Below, in pieces: positions 51,228 to 61,148 of a stretch of 64,000 bases of DNA. Source of the stretch: Paracoccaceae bacterium (GTDB taxonomy: Bacteria; Pseudomonadota; Alphaproteobacteria; Rhodobacterales; Rhodobacteraceae). The stretch is taken from the NCBI GenBank assembly GCA_020637675.1, contig JACKKD010000003.1, forward strand, positions 496,001 to 560,000, read 5' to 3'. The position numbers and the translations under genes were made by a program. Every line of letters begins with the position of its first letter. Position 1 is the stretch's first letter. The notes under the pieces are model-generated. The model had not been told where the DNA came from. It searched no databases and saw nothing but the letters and a program-made list of their open reading frames with translations.

Positions 51228-54200
51228 ATGAGCCACCTTCTCGACAGACTGAACTTCTTCAAGAGCAAGGAGCTGGAGCAATTCTCGGGCGGCTGGGGCC
51301 AAACCACAAGCGAGAACCGAGACTGGGAGGACACCTACCGGAACCGCTGGCGGCACGACAAGATCGTCCGTTCCACCCATGGGGTGAACTGCACCGGGTC
51401 CTGTTCCTGGAAGATCTACGTCAAGTCCGGCATCGTCACATGGGAGACGCAGCAGACCGACTATCCCCGCACCCGCGCGGGCCTGCCCAACCATGAGCCG
51501 CGCGGCTGCGCGCGCGGCGCCTCCTACAGCTGGTACCTCTATTCCGCGAACCGGGTGAAGAACCCGCTGATCCGGGGCGCCCTGATGCGCGCCTGGCGCA
51601 AGATGCGGCAGACGATGACGCCGGTGGCCGCCTGGGCCGCGATCCAGAACGATCCGGCCTTGCGCGCGAGCTACACCAAGACCCGCGGCAAGGGCGGCTT
51701 CGTGCGCGCATCCTGGGACGAGGCGACCGAGATCGTCGCCGCGGCCAACGCCTACACCGCGAAGACCTATGGCCCGGACCGCGTGTTCGGCTTCTCGCCG
51801 ATCCCGGCCATGTCGATGGTCAGCTATGCGGCAGGCTCGCGATATCTGTCGCTTCTGGGCGGCACCTGTCTGTCGTTCTACGACTGGTATTGCGACCTGC
51901 CGCCCGCGTCGCCGCAGACCTGGGGCGAACAGACCGACGTTCCGGAATCGGCCGATTGGTACAACGCGGGCTTCCTGATGCTCTGGGGTTCGAACGTGCC
52001 GCAGACGCGCACGCCCGACGCGCATTTCTACACCGAGGTCCGCTATCGCGGCACCAAGTCCGCCGTGGTCAGCCCGGACTATTCCGAGGCTGCCAAGTTC
52101 GGCGACATCTGGCTGAACCCGCAGGCCGGCACCGATGCGGCGCTGGCGATGGCCATGGGCCATGTGATCCTGCGCGAATATCACCTCGACCGGCAGGCCG
52201 AGTATTTCGAGGACTACGCCCGCAAGTACACCGACATGCCGATGCTGGTGCGGCTGGATGAAAAGGACGGCCACCTTGTCCCCGGCCGGATGCTGCGCGC
52301 CGACGATTTCGCAGGCCACCTGGGGGAGGCGAACAATCCCGACTGGAAAACCGTCGCCTATGACGAGGCGAGCGGAAAGATCGTGGCGCCCAACGGTTCC
52401 ATCGGGTTCCGTTGGGGCGAGGAAGGCAAGTGGAACCTCGAAGAGCAGGCGAACGGAAAAGAGGCCAAACTGCGCCTGAGCCAGATCCTCGACGGCGATC
52501 ATGACGAGGTCGTCGGCGTCGACTTCCCCTATTTCGGCGGCGCGGCGACGGGGCATTTCGTGAAATGCGATCATCCCGAGGTGCTGACCCGCAACATCCC
52601 CGCCCGCCGCGTGAAACTGGCCGATGGGAGCGAGGCCCTCGTTGCCACCGTCTTTGACCTCTTCTGCGCCAATTACGGCCTAGACCGGGGTCTCGGCGGC
52701 GACTGGGTATCGAAGGATTTCAACGACGACAGCCCCTACACCCCGGCCTGGGCTGAAAAGATCACCGGTGTGGAGCGCGAGAAGATCATCGCGGTCGCCC
52801 GTGAATTCGCATCGAACGCCGAAAAGACCCATGGCAAGTCCATGGTCATCCTCGGGGCCGGTCTGAACCACTGGTACCACATGGACATGAACTATCGTGG
52901 CATCATCAACATGCTGGTGATGTGCGGCTGCATCGGCCAGGAAGGCGGCGGCTGGTCGCATTACGTCGGTCAGGAAAAGCTGCGCCCGCAGACGGGCTGG
53001 CTGCCCTTGGCCTTCGCTCTCGACTGGAACCGTCCGCCACGACAGATGAACGGCACATCGGCCTTCTACGCTCATACCGACCAGTGGCGCTATGAAACGC
53101 TGAACGTGCGCGAAATCCTGTCGCCGACCGCGCCCGCGGGCGACTGGGACATTTCCCTCATCGACTACAACATCCGCGCCGAGCGCATGGGCTGGCTGCC
53201 GTCCGCCCCGCAGCTGAAGACCAACCCGCTGGAGGTGGCAAAGGCGGCGAAGAAGGCCGGCAAGGAGATCAAGAACTACGTCGCAGAGCAGTTGAAATCC
53301 GGCGATCTGGAAATGTCCTGCCAGGACCCGGACGCCCCGGAAAACTGGCCGCGCAACCTGTTCGTGTGGCGCTCGAACCTTCTTGGGTCCTCGGGCAAGG
53401 GGCATGAATACTTCCTCAAGCACCTGCTGGGAACACAGCATGGCGTGATGGGCAAGGACCTGGGCGAGGAAGGCCAGGCCAAGCCTAAAGAGGCCGTCTG
53501 GCATGACGAGGCGCCCAAGGGCAAGCTGGACCTCCTGGTCTGCATCGACTTCCGGATGTCCACGACTGCGGTCTATTCCGACATCGTCCTGCCGACCGCG
53601 AGCTGGTATGAAAAGGACGACCTCAACACCTCGGACATGCACCCGTTCATCCACCCGCTGCAGGCGGCGGTGGACCCGGCCTACGAGTCGAAGTCCGATT
53701 GGGAAATCTTCAAGGCGATTGCGAAGAAGTTCTCCGAAGTCGCGCCCGAAGTGCTGGGCGTGGAAACCGACATCGTCCAGCTTCCGCTTCTGCATGACAC
53801 CGCCGCCGAACTGGCGCAGGCGCATGTGCGCGACTGGAAGAAGGGCGAATGCGACCTGATCCCCGGCAAGACCGCGCCGAACTATATCGAGGTCGAACGG
53901 GATTATCCCAACCTTTACAAGAAGTTCACCTCGGTCGGCCCGCTCCTTGAGAAGCTTGGCAACGGCGGCAAGGGGATCAACTGGGACACCAAGCTGGAGG
54001 TCAAGCATCTGCGCGATCTGAACGGCGTTGTGCTGGATGAGGGCGTGTCGAAAGGTCAGCCCAAGCTGGAAACCGGCATCGACGCGGCCGAGATGATCCT
54101 GATGCTGGCGCCCGAAACCAACGGCGAAGTGGCCGTCAAGGCGTGGGAAGAGCTGGAGAAACCCACCGGGCGCCACCACGCCCATCTGGCGGAAGGCGCA

Positions 54201-54974
54201 CATCACACCAAGATCCGCTTCCGCGACATCGCCGCTCAACCGCGCAAGATCATCTCGTCGCCGACATGGTCGGGGATCGAGAGCGAGGAGGTCTGCTACA
54301 ACGCCGGCTATACCAACGTGCATGAACTGATCCCGTGGCGGACGCTCACCGGGCGCCAGCAGCTCTACCAGGATCACCTCTGGATGCGCGCCTTCGGCGA
54401 GGGTTTCGTCAGCTACCGCCCGCCGGTGGACCTCAAGACCATCACCGCCGCCGTCAACAACGATGCGTCCGAAGGCAGCCCGCATGTGGTGCTGAACTTC
54501 ATCACGCCCCACCAGAAATGGGGCATCCACTCGACCTATACCGACAACCTCCTGATGCTGACGCTGAACCGGGGCGGGCCGGTGGTCTGGATGTCCGAGG
54601 TGGACGCGAAGAAGGCGGGACTCGTCGATAACGACTGGGTCGAGGCCTACAACATCAACGGCGCTCTGACCGCGCGGGTGGTGGTGTCGCAGCGGATCAA
54701 GCAGGGCACGCTCTTCATGTATCACGCGCAGGAAAAGATCGTGAACACGCCCGGATCGGAAAAGACCGGCAACCGCGGCGGCATCCACAATTCGGTCACC
54801 CGCGCCACGCTGAAGCCGACCCACATGATCGGCGGCTATGCGCAATTGTCCTATGGTTTCAACTACTACGGCACCGTGGGCAGCAACCGCGACGAGTTCG
54901 TGATCGTCCGCAAGATGAAGAAGGTCGACTGGCTGGATACGCCCGCGACCCGCAACGTGGAGGCAGCGGAATGA
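51228..54974 (+). CDS. narG: Respiratory nitrate reductase alpha subunit
   Basis: The 1248-residue catalytic subunit has the length of E. coli NarG. The N-terminal Fe-S site uses His51, Cys55 and Cys59 (HGVNCTGSCSWK) and Cys94 (EPRGCARGAS). The Mo-bis-MGD site is indicated by LSFYDWYCDLPPASPQTWG, where the Asp ligand sits. It reduces nitrate to nitrite on the cytoplasmic side of the inner membrane. It overlaps narH by 4 bp. Confidence 0.95.
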   Translation: MSHLLDRLNFFKSKELEQFSGGWGQTTSENRDWEDTYRNRWRHDKIVRSTHGVNCTGSCSWKIYVKSGIVTWETQQTDYPRTRAGLPNHEPRGCARGASYSWYLYSANRVKNPLIRGALMRAWRKMRQTMTPVAAWAAIQNDPALRASYTKTRGKGGFVRASWDEATEIVAAANAYTAKTYGPDRVFGFSPIPAMSMVSYAAGSRYLSLLGGTCLSFYDWYCDLPPASPQTWGEQTDVPESADWYNAGFLMLWGSNVPQTRTPDAHFYTEVRYRGTKSAVVSPDYSEAAKFGDIWLNPQAGTDAALAMAMGHVILREYHLDRQAEYFEDYARKYTDMPMLVRLDEKDGHLVPGRMLRADDFAGHLGEANNPDWKTVAYDEASGKIVAPNGSIGFRWGEEGKWNLEEQANGKEAKLRLSQILDGDHDEVVGVDFPYFGGAATGHFVKCDHPEVLTRNIPARRVKLADGSEALVATVFDLFCANYGLDRGLGGDWVSKDFNDDSPYTPAWAEKITGVEREKIIAVAREFASNAEKTHGKSMVILGAGLNHWYHMDMNYRGIINMLVMCGCIGQEGGGWSHYVGQEKLRPQTGWLPLAFALDWNRPPRQMNGTSAFYAHTDQWRYETLNVREILSPTAPAGDWDISLIDYNIRAERMGWLPSAPQLKTNPLEVAKAAKKAGKEIKNYVAEQLKSGDLEMSCQDPDAPENWPRNLFVWRSNLLGSSGKGHEYFLKHLLGTQHGVMGKDLGEEGQAKPKEAVWHDEAPKGKLDLLVCIDFRMSTTAVYSDIVLPTASWYEKDDLNTSDMHPFIHPLQAAVDPAYESKSDWEIFKAIAKKFSEVAPEVLGVETDIVQLPLLHDTAAELAQAHVRDWKKGECDLIPGKTAPNYIEVERDYPNLYKKFTSVGPLLEKLGNGGKGINWDTKLEVKHLRDLNGVVLDEGVSKGQPKLETGIDAAEMILMLAPETNGEVAVKAWEELEKPTGRHHAHLAEGAHHTKIRFRDIAAQPRKIISSPTWSGIESEEVCYNAGYTNVHELIPWRTLTGRQQLYQDHLWMRAFGEGFVSYRPPVDLKTITAAVNNDASEGSPHVVLNFITPHQKWGIHSTYTDNLLMLTLNRGGPVVWMSEVDAKKAGLVDNDWVEAYNINGALTARVVVSQRIKQGTLFMYHAQEKIVNTPGSEKTGNRGGIHNSVTRATLKPTHMIGGYAQLSYGFNYYGTVGSNRDEFVIVRKMKKVDWLDTPATRNVEAAE

Positions 54975-56497
54975 AAGTTCGTGCGCAAATCGGCAAGGTC
55001 CTTAACCTGGACAAGTGCATCGGCTGTCACACCTGCTCGGTCACCTGCAAGAACGTCTGGACCAGCCGCGAGGGCGTCGAATACGCCTGGTTCAACAACG
55101 TCGAGACCAAGCCCGGCACCGGCTATCCGACCGACTGGGAAAACCAGAAGCGCTGGAACGGCGGCTGGGTGCGGTCGGCATCGGGCAAGCTGCAACCGAA
55201 GCAGGGGGCGAAGTGGCGCATCCTGGCGAACATATTCGCCAACCCCGCCATGCCCGAGATCGACGACTACTACGAGCCGTTCGATTTCGACTATGACCAC
55301 CTGAAATCGGCGCCCGACATGACGGCTTTCCCGACCGCGCGCCCGCGGTCGAAGATCACCGGCGAGCGGATGGAGAAGATCGAGAAGGGCCCGAACTGGG
55401 AGGAGATCCTCGGCGGCGAATTCGCCAAGCGATCGCAGGACTACAACTTCGAGAACGTGCAGAAGCAGATCTACGGTGAATACGAAAACACCTTCATGAT
55501 GTATCTGCCGCGGCTCTGCGAGCACTGCCTCAACCCGACCTGCTCGGCCTCCTGCCCCTCGGGCGCGATCTACAAGCGCGAAGAGGACGGCATCGTCCTG
55601 ATCGACCAGGAAAAATGCCGCGGCTGGCGGATGTGCATTTCCGGCTGCCCCTACAAGAAGGTCTATTACAACTGGGATACCGGCAAATCCGAGAAATGCA
55701 CCTTCTGCTATCCGCGGATCGAGAGCGGCCAGCCGACGGTCTGTTCGGAAACCTGTGTGGGCCGCATCCGCTATCTGGGCGTCATCCTCTATGACGCCGA
55801 CAAGATCGAGGCGGCCGCCAGCGCGGAACGCGAAACCGATCTTTACGGAGCGCAGCTTGACGTGTTCCTCGACCCCAATGACCCGGACGTGATCGCCGCC
55901 GCCCGCCGCGACGGCGTGCCGGAAGACTGGATCGAGGCCGCCAAGATCAGCCCGATCTGGAAGATGGCGATGGACTGGAAAGTGGCCTTCCCGCTGCACC
56001 CGGAATACCGGACGCTGCCGATGGTCTGGTACATCCCGCCGCTCTCGCCGATCCAGAACGCGGCGCAGGCCGGCCAGATCGCCATGAGCGACCAGATGCC
56101 GGATGTGCGCAGCCTGCGCATTCCGGTGAAATATCTCGCCAACATGCTGACGGCGGGCGATGAGGAGCCGATCGTCCATGCCCTGGAACGGATGTCGGCG
56201 ATGCGACTTTACATGCGCGCCCTGACCGTCGATGGCGTGCGCGACGAGGGCATCGCCGCCCGCGTCGGAATGTCGGGCCGGATGATCGAGGACATGTACA
56301 AGATCATGGCCATCGCCGACTACGAGGACCGCTTCGCGATCCCCACGGCGCACCGCGAACAGAACGAGGCAGGCGCCGATATCCGCGGCGGCTGCGGGTT
56401 CACCGATGGCAATGGCTGTTCCACCGGCGAGACGGGCAAGACCAGCCTCTTCGGCGGCAAGAAGAAGTCCTTTGCCCTACCGCTGGAGTCGTTCTGA
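54971..56497 (+). CDS. narH: Respiratory nitrate reductase beta subunit
   Basis: The 508-residue electron-transfer subunit holds four Cys clusters: KCIGCHTCSVTCKNVW, LCEHCLNPTCSASCP, EKCRGWRMCISGCP and KCTFCYP followed by CSETCVG. In the third motif a Trp replaces a ligand Cys, as expected for the [3Fe-4S] centre; the other three are [4Fe-4S]. It links NarI haems to NarG. It overlaps narG by 4 bp and narJ by 1 bp. Confidence 0.95.
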   Translation: MKVRAQIGKVLNLDKCIGCHTCSVTCKNVWTSREGVEYAWFNNVETKPGTGYPTDWENQKRWNGGWVRSASGKLQPKQGAKWRILANIFANPAMPEIDDYYEPFDFDYDHLKSAPDMTAFPTARPRSKITGERMEKIEKGPNWEEILGGEFAKRSQDYNFENVQKQIYGEYENTFMMYLPRLCEHCLNPTCSASCPSGAIYKREEDGIVLIDQEKCRGWRMCISGCPYKKVYYNWDTGKSEKCTFCYPRIESGQPTVCSETCVGRIRYLGVILYDADKIEAAASAERETDLYGAQLDVFLDPNDPDVIAAARRDGVPEDWIEAAKISPIWKMAMDWKVAFPLHPEYRTLPMVWYIPPLSPIQNAAQAGQIAMSDQMPDVRSLRIPVKYLANMLTAGDEEPIVHALERMSAMRLYMRALTVDGVRDEGIAARVGMSGRMIEDMYKIMAIADYEDRFAIPTAHREQNEAGADIRGGCGFTDGNGCSTGETGKTSLFGGKKKSFALPLESF

Positions 56498-57204
56498 TGA
56501 TGGACCGCACACTCAAGGCGCTGTCGCTGACACTCAGCTATCCCACTGCGGAATTGCAGGGGGCGATGCCGGACATCGGCGACGTGCTCGACTCCGATCC
56601 CCGTATCGGGCCGGACACACGAGCGGCTTTGCAGGCGCTGACGGCCGATCTGGCGCAGGGCGACCTCTACGACCTGCAGGAACGCTATGTCATGCTGTTC
56701 GACCGGTCGCGCACACTGTCGCTCAACCTCTTCGAGCATGTCCACGGCGAAAGCCGTGACCGGGGCGGAGCGATGGTCAGTCTGATCGAGACCTACCGTT
56801 CTGGCGGCTATGAGCCCGCCACCACGGAACTGCCGGACCACCTGCCGGTACTGCTGGAATTCCTGTCGACGCGCCCGAAAGGCGAAGCGCAGGACATCCT
56901 GGCCGACGCGGCGCATATCCTGAACGCTCTTGCTGCCCGCCTGTCCCGGCGCAACAGCGGATACGCCGCCGCGTTCACCGCCCTTTCGGCGCTGGCAGAC
57001 GCGGCCCCGGATGCCGAGGCGCTGGCGCAAATGCTGGCCATGCCCGACGACGATCCGACCGACCTCGAGGCGCTCGATTCGGTCTGGCAGGAAACCGAGG
57101 TCACTTTCGGCCCCGACCCCAATGCAGGCTGCCCGCAGGCGCGCGACATGCTGGCGGCGATGGACGCGCCCGCGACAACCACGCCCCGACACGCGGCGGA
57201 ATGA
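56497..57204 (+). CDS. narJ: Nitrate reductase assembly chaperone NarJ
   Basis: This 235-residue protein of the TorD/NarJ fold has the conserved LFEHVHGESRDRGGAM region in its first half. NarJ binds apo-NarG and permits molybdenum-cofactor insertion before membrane attachment. The start overlaps the narH stop (TGATG), and a second ATG follows directly (56500). Confidence 0.9.
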   Translation: MMDRTLKALSLTLSYPTAELQGAMPDIGDVLDSDPRIGPDTRAALQALTADLAQGDLYDLQERYVMLFDRSRTLSLNLFEHVHGESRDRGGAMVSLIETYRSGGYEPATTELPDHLPVLLEFLSTRPKGEAQDILADAAHILNALAARLSRRNSGYAAAFTALSALADAAPDAEALAQMLAMPDDDPTDLEALDSVWQETEVTFGPDPNAGCPQARDMLAAMDAPATTTPRHAAE

Positions 57205-57216
57205 CAGGAGAAGACC

Positions 57217-57984
57217 ATGCACCAGTTTCTCTTTGGTATTTATCCCTACATCGCCCTGTCCGTCCTGCTGGTCGGCTCGATCGCACGCTATGAACGCGAC
57301 CCCTTCACCTGGAAAACCTCGTCCAGCCAGTTGCTGCGGCGCCGGCAGTTGATCATCGGGTCGATCCTGTTTCACGTCGGTGTGCTGATCATCTTTTTCG
57401 GCCATCTGATCGGGCTGCTGACCCCGATTGCGGTGTTCGATGCCCTTGGCATCAGCCATGGCGCCAAGCAGTTGCTGGCCGTGGTCGCGGGTGGCGTGGC
57501 CGGTGCGATGGCGCTGATCGGCGGGGGCATGCTGTTCCACCGCCGCTGGACCGATCCGCGCATCCGCAAGACCTCGAGCTTTGCCGACATCGCCATCCTG
57601 GCCTTGCTGCTTGCGCAACTCGTGCTGGGGCTGGGCACGATCTTCGTGTCGTTGCAGCATCTGGATGGGCATGAAATGACAAAGTTCATGACCTGGGCAC
57701 AGATGATCTTCACCTTCCGCTCCGGCGCGGCGGACCAGATCGCGGATGCCGCGCTGGTGTTCAAGCTGCATCTATTCCTGGGCCTGACGATCTTTCTGGT
57801 CTTTCCGTTCACCCGTCTGGCTCATGTGCTGTCCGGCTTCTTCGCGCCGCTGCGCTATCTCTTCCTGAGGCCGGGGTATCAGATCGTGCGGTCGCGCCGC
57901 CGCCGCCCGCTGGACGACCGCCGCCGCGCCTTCGACCAGCAACAGGCCAAGACCGGCCCTTCGGCCTCGACCCCGGCGGAGTGA
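57217..57984 (+). CDS. narI: Respiratory nitrate reductase gamma subunit
   Basis: This 255-residue cytochrome b subunit has five membrane helices. The four haem-ligand histidines are visible at positions 53 and 63 (LFHVGVLIIFFGHLIG) and 185 and 203 (KLHLFLG and RLAHVLSG). It oxidises quinol at the periplasmic side and hands electrons to NarH. The C-terminus is longer and more basic than in E. coli (225 residues), ending in an Arg-rich tail. Confidence 0.93.
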   Translation: MHQFLFGIYPYIALSVLLVGSIARYERDPFTWKTSSSQLLRRRQLIIGSILFHVGVLIIFFGHLIGLLTPIAVFDALGISHGAKQLLAVVAGGVAGAMALIGGGMLFHRRWTDPRIRKTSSFADIAILALLLAQLVLGLGTIFVSLQHLDGHEMTKFMTWAQMIFTFRSGAADQIADAALVFKLHLFLGLTIFLVFPFTRLAHVLSGFFAPLRYLFLRPGYQIVRSRRRRPLDDRRRAFDQQQAKTGPSASTPAE

Positions 57985-57989
57985 CCGCG

Positions 57990-58784
57990 ATGAATGTGGC
58001 ACTTTTCCCCGAAGTCGTCGTCAACGGCGAAACCATCCCCTCGGCGGCCATCGCCGCCGAGGCGCAGAACCACACTGCCCCCAAGGACAAGCCCGGCATC
58101 GCCTGGCGCAAGGCGGCTCAGGCGCTGGCGATCCGCGCGCTGCTGTTGCAAGAGGCCCGGCAGCGCGGGCTGACGCCCGACCCGCTCGAACTGGCCCCCA
58201 GCCGGTTCGAGACCGAGGACGAAGCCCTGATCCGCGCTCTTCTGGATCAAGCTCTGAGCATTGCGCCCGTGACCGAGGAAGCGGTTCGCGCCGAATGGGC
58301 GCGCGATCCTGATCGCTACCGGTCCGCACCGCTATGGGACGTCTCGCATATCCTGTGTGCCTGCGATCCGCGCAATGATGCAGAGCGCGCGACGGCCGAG
58401 GCACGCGCCAGAACGCTTCTGGCGAGATTGGACGGCGACGCCAAGGGCTTTGCCGCCGCCGCCCGTGAAAGCGATTGCGGATCGAAAGCGTCCGGCGGCC
58501 ACCTCGGTCAGCTCGGACCGGGCGATACCGTGCCGGAATTCGAGACCGCGCTGCGAAGCCTGCCCGAGGGCGGCATGACGCCCGAACCGGTGCTGTCGCG
58601 GCACGGCTGGCACATCATCCGCCTGAACGCCACCGCACCGGGGCAGGTGCTGCCCTATGACACCGTCCGGCCCAAGATCGCGCAGGCGCTGGAAAAGGCG
58701 GCATGGGCCCGCGCGTCGCGCGCGTTCGTCGCGGGGCTGGGCCGTTGCGCGACGATCACCGGCGCAAGCCTCGATCCGATCTGA
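57990..58784 (+). CDS. Parvulin-type peptidyl-prolyl isomerase (NifM-like)
   Basis: I take the ATG at 57990, giving 264 residues; a GTG at 57981 overlapping the narI stop is an alternative. The C-terminal PpiC/rotamase domain includes VSHILCACDPRNDAERATAE, ASGGHLGQLGPGDTVPEFE and SRHGWHIIRLNA. The N-terminal part is helical and resembles NifM, a chaperone for an iron-sulfur enzyme. There is no signal peptide, so it works in the cytoplasm. PpiC-type genes after narI are known in pseudomonads, which suggests help in folding of NarGH. Confidence 0.8.
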   Translation: MNVALFPEVVVNGETIPSAAIAAEAQNHTAPKDKPGIAWRKAAQALAIRALLLQEARQRGLTPDPLELAPSRFETEDEALIRALLDQALSIAPVTEEAVRAEWARDPDRYRSAPLWDVSHILCACDPRNDAERATAEARARTLLARLDGDAKGFAAAARESDCGSKASGGHLGQLGPGDTVPEFETALRSLPEGGMTPEPVLSRHGWHIIRLNATAPGQVLPYDTVRPKIAQALEKAAWARASRAFVAGLGRCATITGASLDPI

Positions 58785-58801
58785 GTCCGGATGCGAGGCG
58801 G

Positions 58802-59374
58802 ATGATGAACCGGACAGCATCATCGCTGCGCGGCACCGGCGACCAGCCCACCGACATCGGGCTTCTGTCCCGCCCGCTGGATTTCATCAGCGAGGATCAC
58901 TTGCGTGAACGGCAGATCTGCGCCCGAATCGATGCCCTTGCCCAGGCCGAAAAGTTTGACCGCGGGGCGGGTCTGTCCGTTCTTCGGTTCCTGAACGAGG
59001 AACTCGTCGTGCATATCCGCGACGAAACCGAGCATCTCTTTCCGCTTCTGTCACAGCGGTGCACCGAGGAGGACGCAATCGACACCGCGATCAACCGGAT
59101 CAGGGCCGATCAGTGCGAGGCGATGATCCTGCTCCCCGATCTGCGCGCGCTCCTCGTTGATTGTCTGGATACCGGCGCGGCCCCGAATGCCGATCAGCGC
59201 GCGCTATTGACCCGTTTTGCCGCCCATGTCCGGCGCCATCTGGTGGCCGAGAACGCCATCCTCCTGCCGATCGCCCGCGCGCGGCTTTCAAGGTCCGATC
59301 TGCGGTCGCTGTCGCGCCACATGCGGACCCGCCGGGGGCTTCCCGACGCGGCGGGAACACCCGACACTGAATGA
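58802..59374 (+). CDS. Hemerythrin-domain protein
   Basis: The ATG at 58802 gives 190 residues in a four-helix bundle of the hemerythrin type. Candidate iron ligands are His in SEDHLRERQICARI, His/Glu in VVHIRDETEHLFPLL and His in HVRRHLVAENAILLP, the HxxxE/HxxxH pattern of the family. Such proteins bind oxygen or nitric oxide, or sense them or repair iron centres. The position at the end of the nar locus suggests a function in nitrosative or iron-sulfur repair, which is inference. Confidence 0.75.
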   Translation: MMNRTASSLRGTGDQPTDIGLLSRPLDFISEDHLRERQICARIDALAQAEKFDRGAGLSVLRFLNEELVVHIRDETEHLFPLLSQRCTEEDAIDTAINRIRADQCEAMILLPDLRALLVDCLDTGAAPNADQRALLTRFAAHVRRHLVAENAILLPIARARLSRSDLRSLSRHMRTRRGLPDAAGTPDTE

Positions 59375-59451
59375 TCGTCTGCGCCGCAATCGCGACTCGT
59401 CATTCCGGCGCCGTCACAGAAGCCGGCCCGTTTCACCCGCGTTGCCGCACT

Positions 59452-59586
59452 TCAGGTATCTGAATCCTTCCGGATCAGCTGTTCGGACAGCCGGTTCCGG
59501 CGAATGTCGCCGCTGGCCTCGATCCGGGCGAAGTCCATGTCCTTCGCATCATGGTGAACGTGATCCGCTCCCCGGACATAAATCAT
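59452..59586 (-). CDS. Unrecognised 44-residue open frame
   Basis: A frame from the ATG at 59586 to a TGA at 59452 encodes MIYVRGADHVHHDAKDMDFA followed by RIEASGDIRRNRLSEQLIRK and four more residues. GAAGG directly precedes the ATG. Codon use is like that of neighbouring genes. It may be a small gene or the remaining 3-prime end of a gene cut by insertion of the integrase-bearing element. I do not recognise the family. Confidence 0.3.
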   Translation of the reverse strand: MIYVRGADHVHHDAKDMDFARIEASGDIRRNRLSEQLIRKDSDT

Positions 59587-59759
59587 CCTTCAATGATATT
59601 TGGCGGATGAGGTGGCCGCCATAGTAGTTTCTGACACGTTCCAGCGGCTTCCGCTTAAGCTTATGTTTATTGTTATAATTTCGCTTTCATGTTCCGCAAT
59701 GTTCCGGCACCATTCCCTTTGTTCCAGCTTGCGCTGGGGGAAGACACGGGGGAAGAAAG

Positions 59760-61148
59760 ATGGCGAACGAACCGGCACGACGGAAGGCGAACGCTCTGAC
59801 GGCTGCAATGCTCGGCGCGAAGCTGGAACCCGGCAAGTATCACGACGGCGGCGGAACCGGGCTTTACCTGCGCGTTGAACCGAACGGCTCGCGGTTCTGG
59901 GTGCAGCGTATCATGGTGAACGACCGGCGGCGGGAAATCGGGCTGGGCAGTCCGCCGCTCGTGTCCCTGGCGACCGCGCGGCGGAAGGCGACCGCGAACA
60001 AGCAAACCGTGATCGAGGGCGGCGACCCCCTGGCCGAGAAACGCAAGGGCCGCGACGGATTGACCTTCGCGGAGGCGGTTGACCGCTACCTTGCCAAGAA
60101 GTCGGCCGAGTTTCGCAACGACAAGCACCGCAAGCAATGGCGGGCGACGCTCGACACCTACGCGAAGCGAGTGCTTGGCCAAATGAAGGTGCAGGCAATC
60201 GAGGTGCGCGACGTTCTGCGCGTGCTTGAACCGATCTGGAACGACAAGACGGAAACCGCTTCGCGCCTTCGCGGCCGCATCGAGGCGGTGCTGAACTGGG
60301 CGACGGTGGCGGGACACCGGGCGGGCGACAACCCTGCCCGCTGGGGCGGCAACCTGAAAGAACTGCTGCCCAAGCCTTCCAAGGTGGCGAAGACCGACAA
60401 TCAACCGGCTCTGGCGCTCGGGGACGTGGCGCGCTGGTGGAAGTCACTTGCCGAGCGCGAAGGCATGGCCGCGAAGGCGCTGCAATTCCTCACGCTGACC
60501 GCCGCACGCTCGGGCGAGGTGCGCGGCATGACCTGGGGGGAAATCGAGATCGCGGGCCGAGACAATACCGACACAGCCGACAGAACCCCCGGTGCTAAAC
60601 GTGCTAAGCGTGCTAATCCGGCGGCCGTCTGGATCATCCCGGCTTCGCGGATGAAGGCGGGCCGGGAACATCGCGTGCCGCTATCGGCCGAGGCCGTGGC
60701 GATCCTTCGGGAAGTCTCGGGCGGGTGCGACGGGGACGATTGGTGCAAGCCCGAGGCAGGCGCGCTGGTCTTTCCCGCCCCACGTGGCGGCGAACTCTCC
60801 GACATGACGTTGTCGGCCGTCATGCGGCGGATGCAGGAAGCGGAGGTGAAGGCGGGCCGACCGGGTTTCGTTGATCCGCGCAACAAGCGCCCGGCCGTGC
60901 CGCACGGGCTGCGCTCGACCTTCCGCGATTGGGCGGCGGAACGGGGCTATGAACGCGACATGGCCGAAATCGCGCTGGCGCATAACGTCGGAAGCGAGGT
61001 GGAACGTGCTTACCGGCGTTCGGACATGCTGGAACGGCGGCGGGTGATGTCCGAGGCTTGGGCGAGTTTCGTAATGGACGCACCCGCGACTCACCGTAAC
61101 GTCACACGCTTGTCAGACGTCCGGGCCGTCGAACCGACGGGGTTTTAG
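59760..61148 (+). CDS. P4-type tyrosine integrase
   Basis: The 462-residue site-specific recombinase has the DUF4102-type N-terminal arm (KLEPGKYHDGGGTGLYLRVE), a core-binding domain and a C-terminal catalytic domain. The catalytic residues are visible as Arg in TAARSGEVRGMTWGE, His in VPHGLRSTFRDWA and EIALAHNVGS, and Tyr in ERAYRRSDM. It integrates an element by recombination, usually at a tRNA gene. No tRNA was found within the window. It is the first gene of the element. Confidence 0.9.
   Translation: MANEPARRKANALTAAMLGAKLEPGKYHDGGGTGLYLRVEPNGSRFWVQRIMVNDRRREIGLGSPPLVSLATARRKATANKQTVIEGGDPLAEKRKGRDGLTFAEAVDRYLAKKSAEFRNDKHRKQWRATLDTYAKRVLGQMKVQAIEVRDVLRVLEPIWNDKTETASRLRGRIEAVLNWATVAGHRAGDNPARWGGNLKELLPKPSKVAKTDNQPALALGDVARWWKSLAEREGMAAKALQFLTLTAARSGEVRGMTWGEIEIAGRDNTDTADRTPGAKRAKRANPAAVWIIPASRMKAGREHRVPLSAEAVAILREVSGGCDGDDWCKPEAGALVFPAPRGGELSDMTLSAVMRRMQEAEVKAGRPGFVDPRNKRPAVPHGLRSTFRDWAAERGYERDMAEIALAHNVGSEVERAYRRSDMLERRRVMSEAWASFVMDAPATHRNVTRLSDVRAVEPTGF

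Noticed and set aside
59375..59759. Search for a tRNA gene as attachment site of the P4-type integrase
   Set aside because: No cloverleaf or CCA-type 3-prime end could be recognised on either strand.
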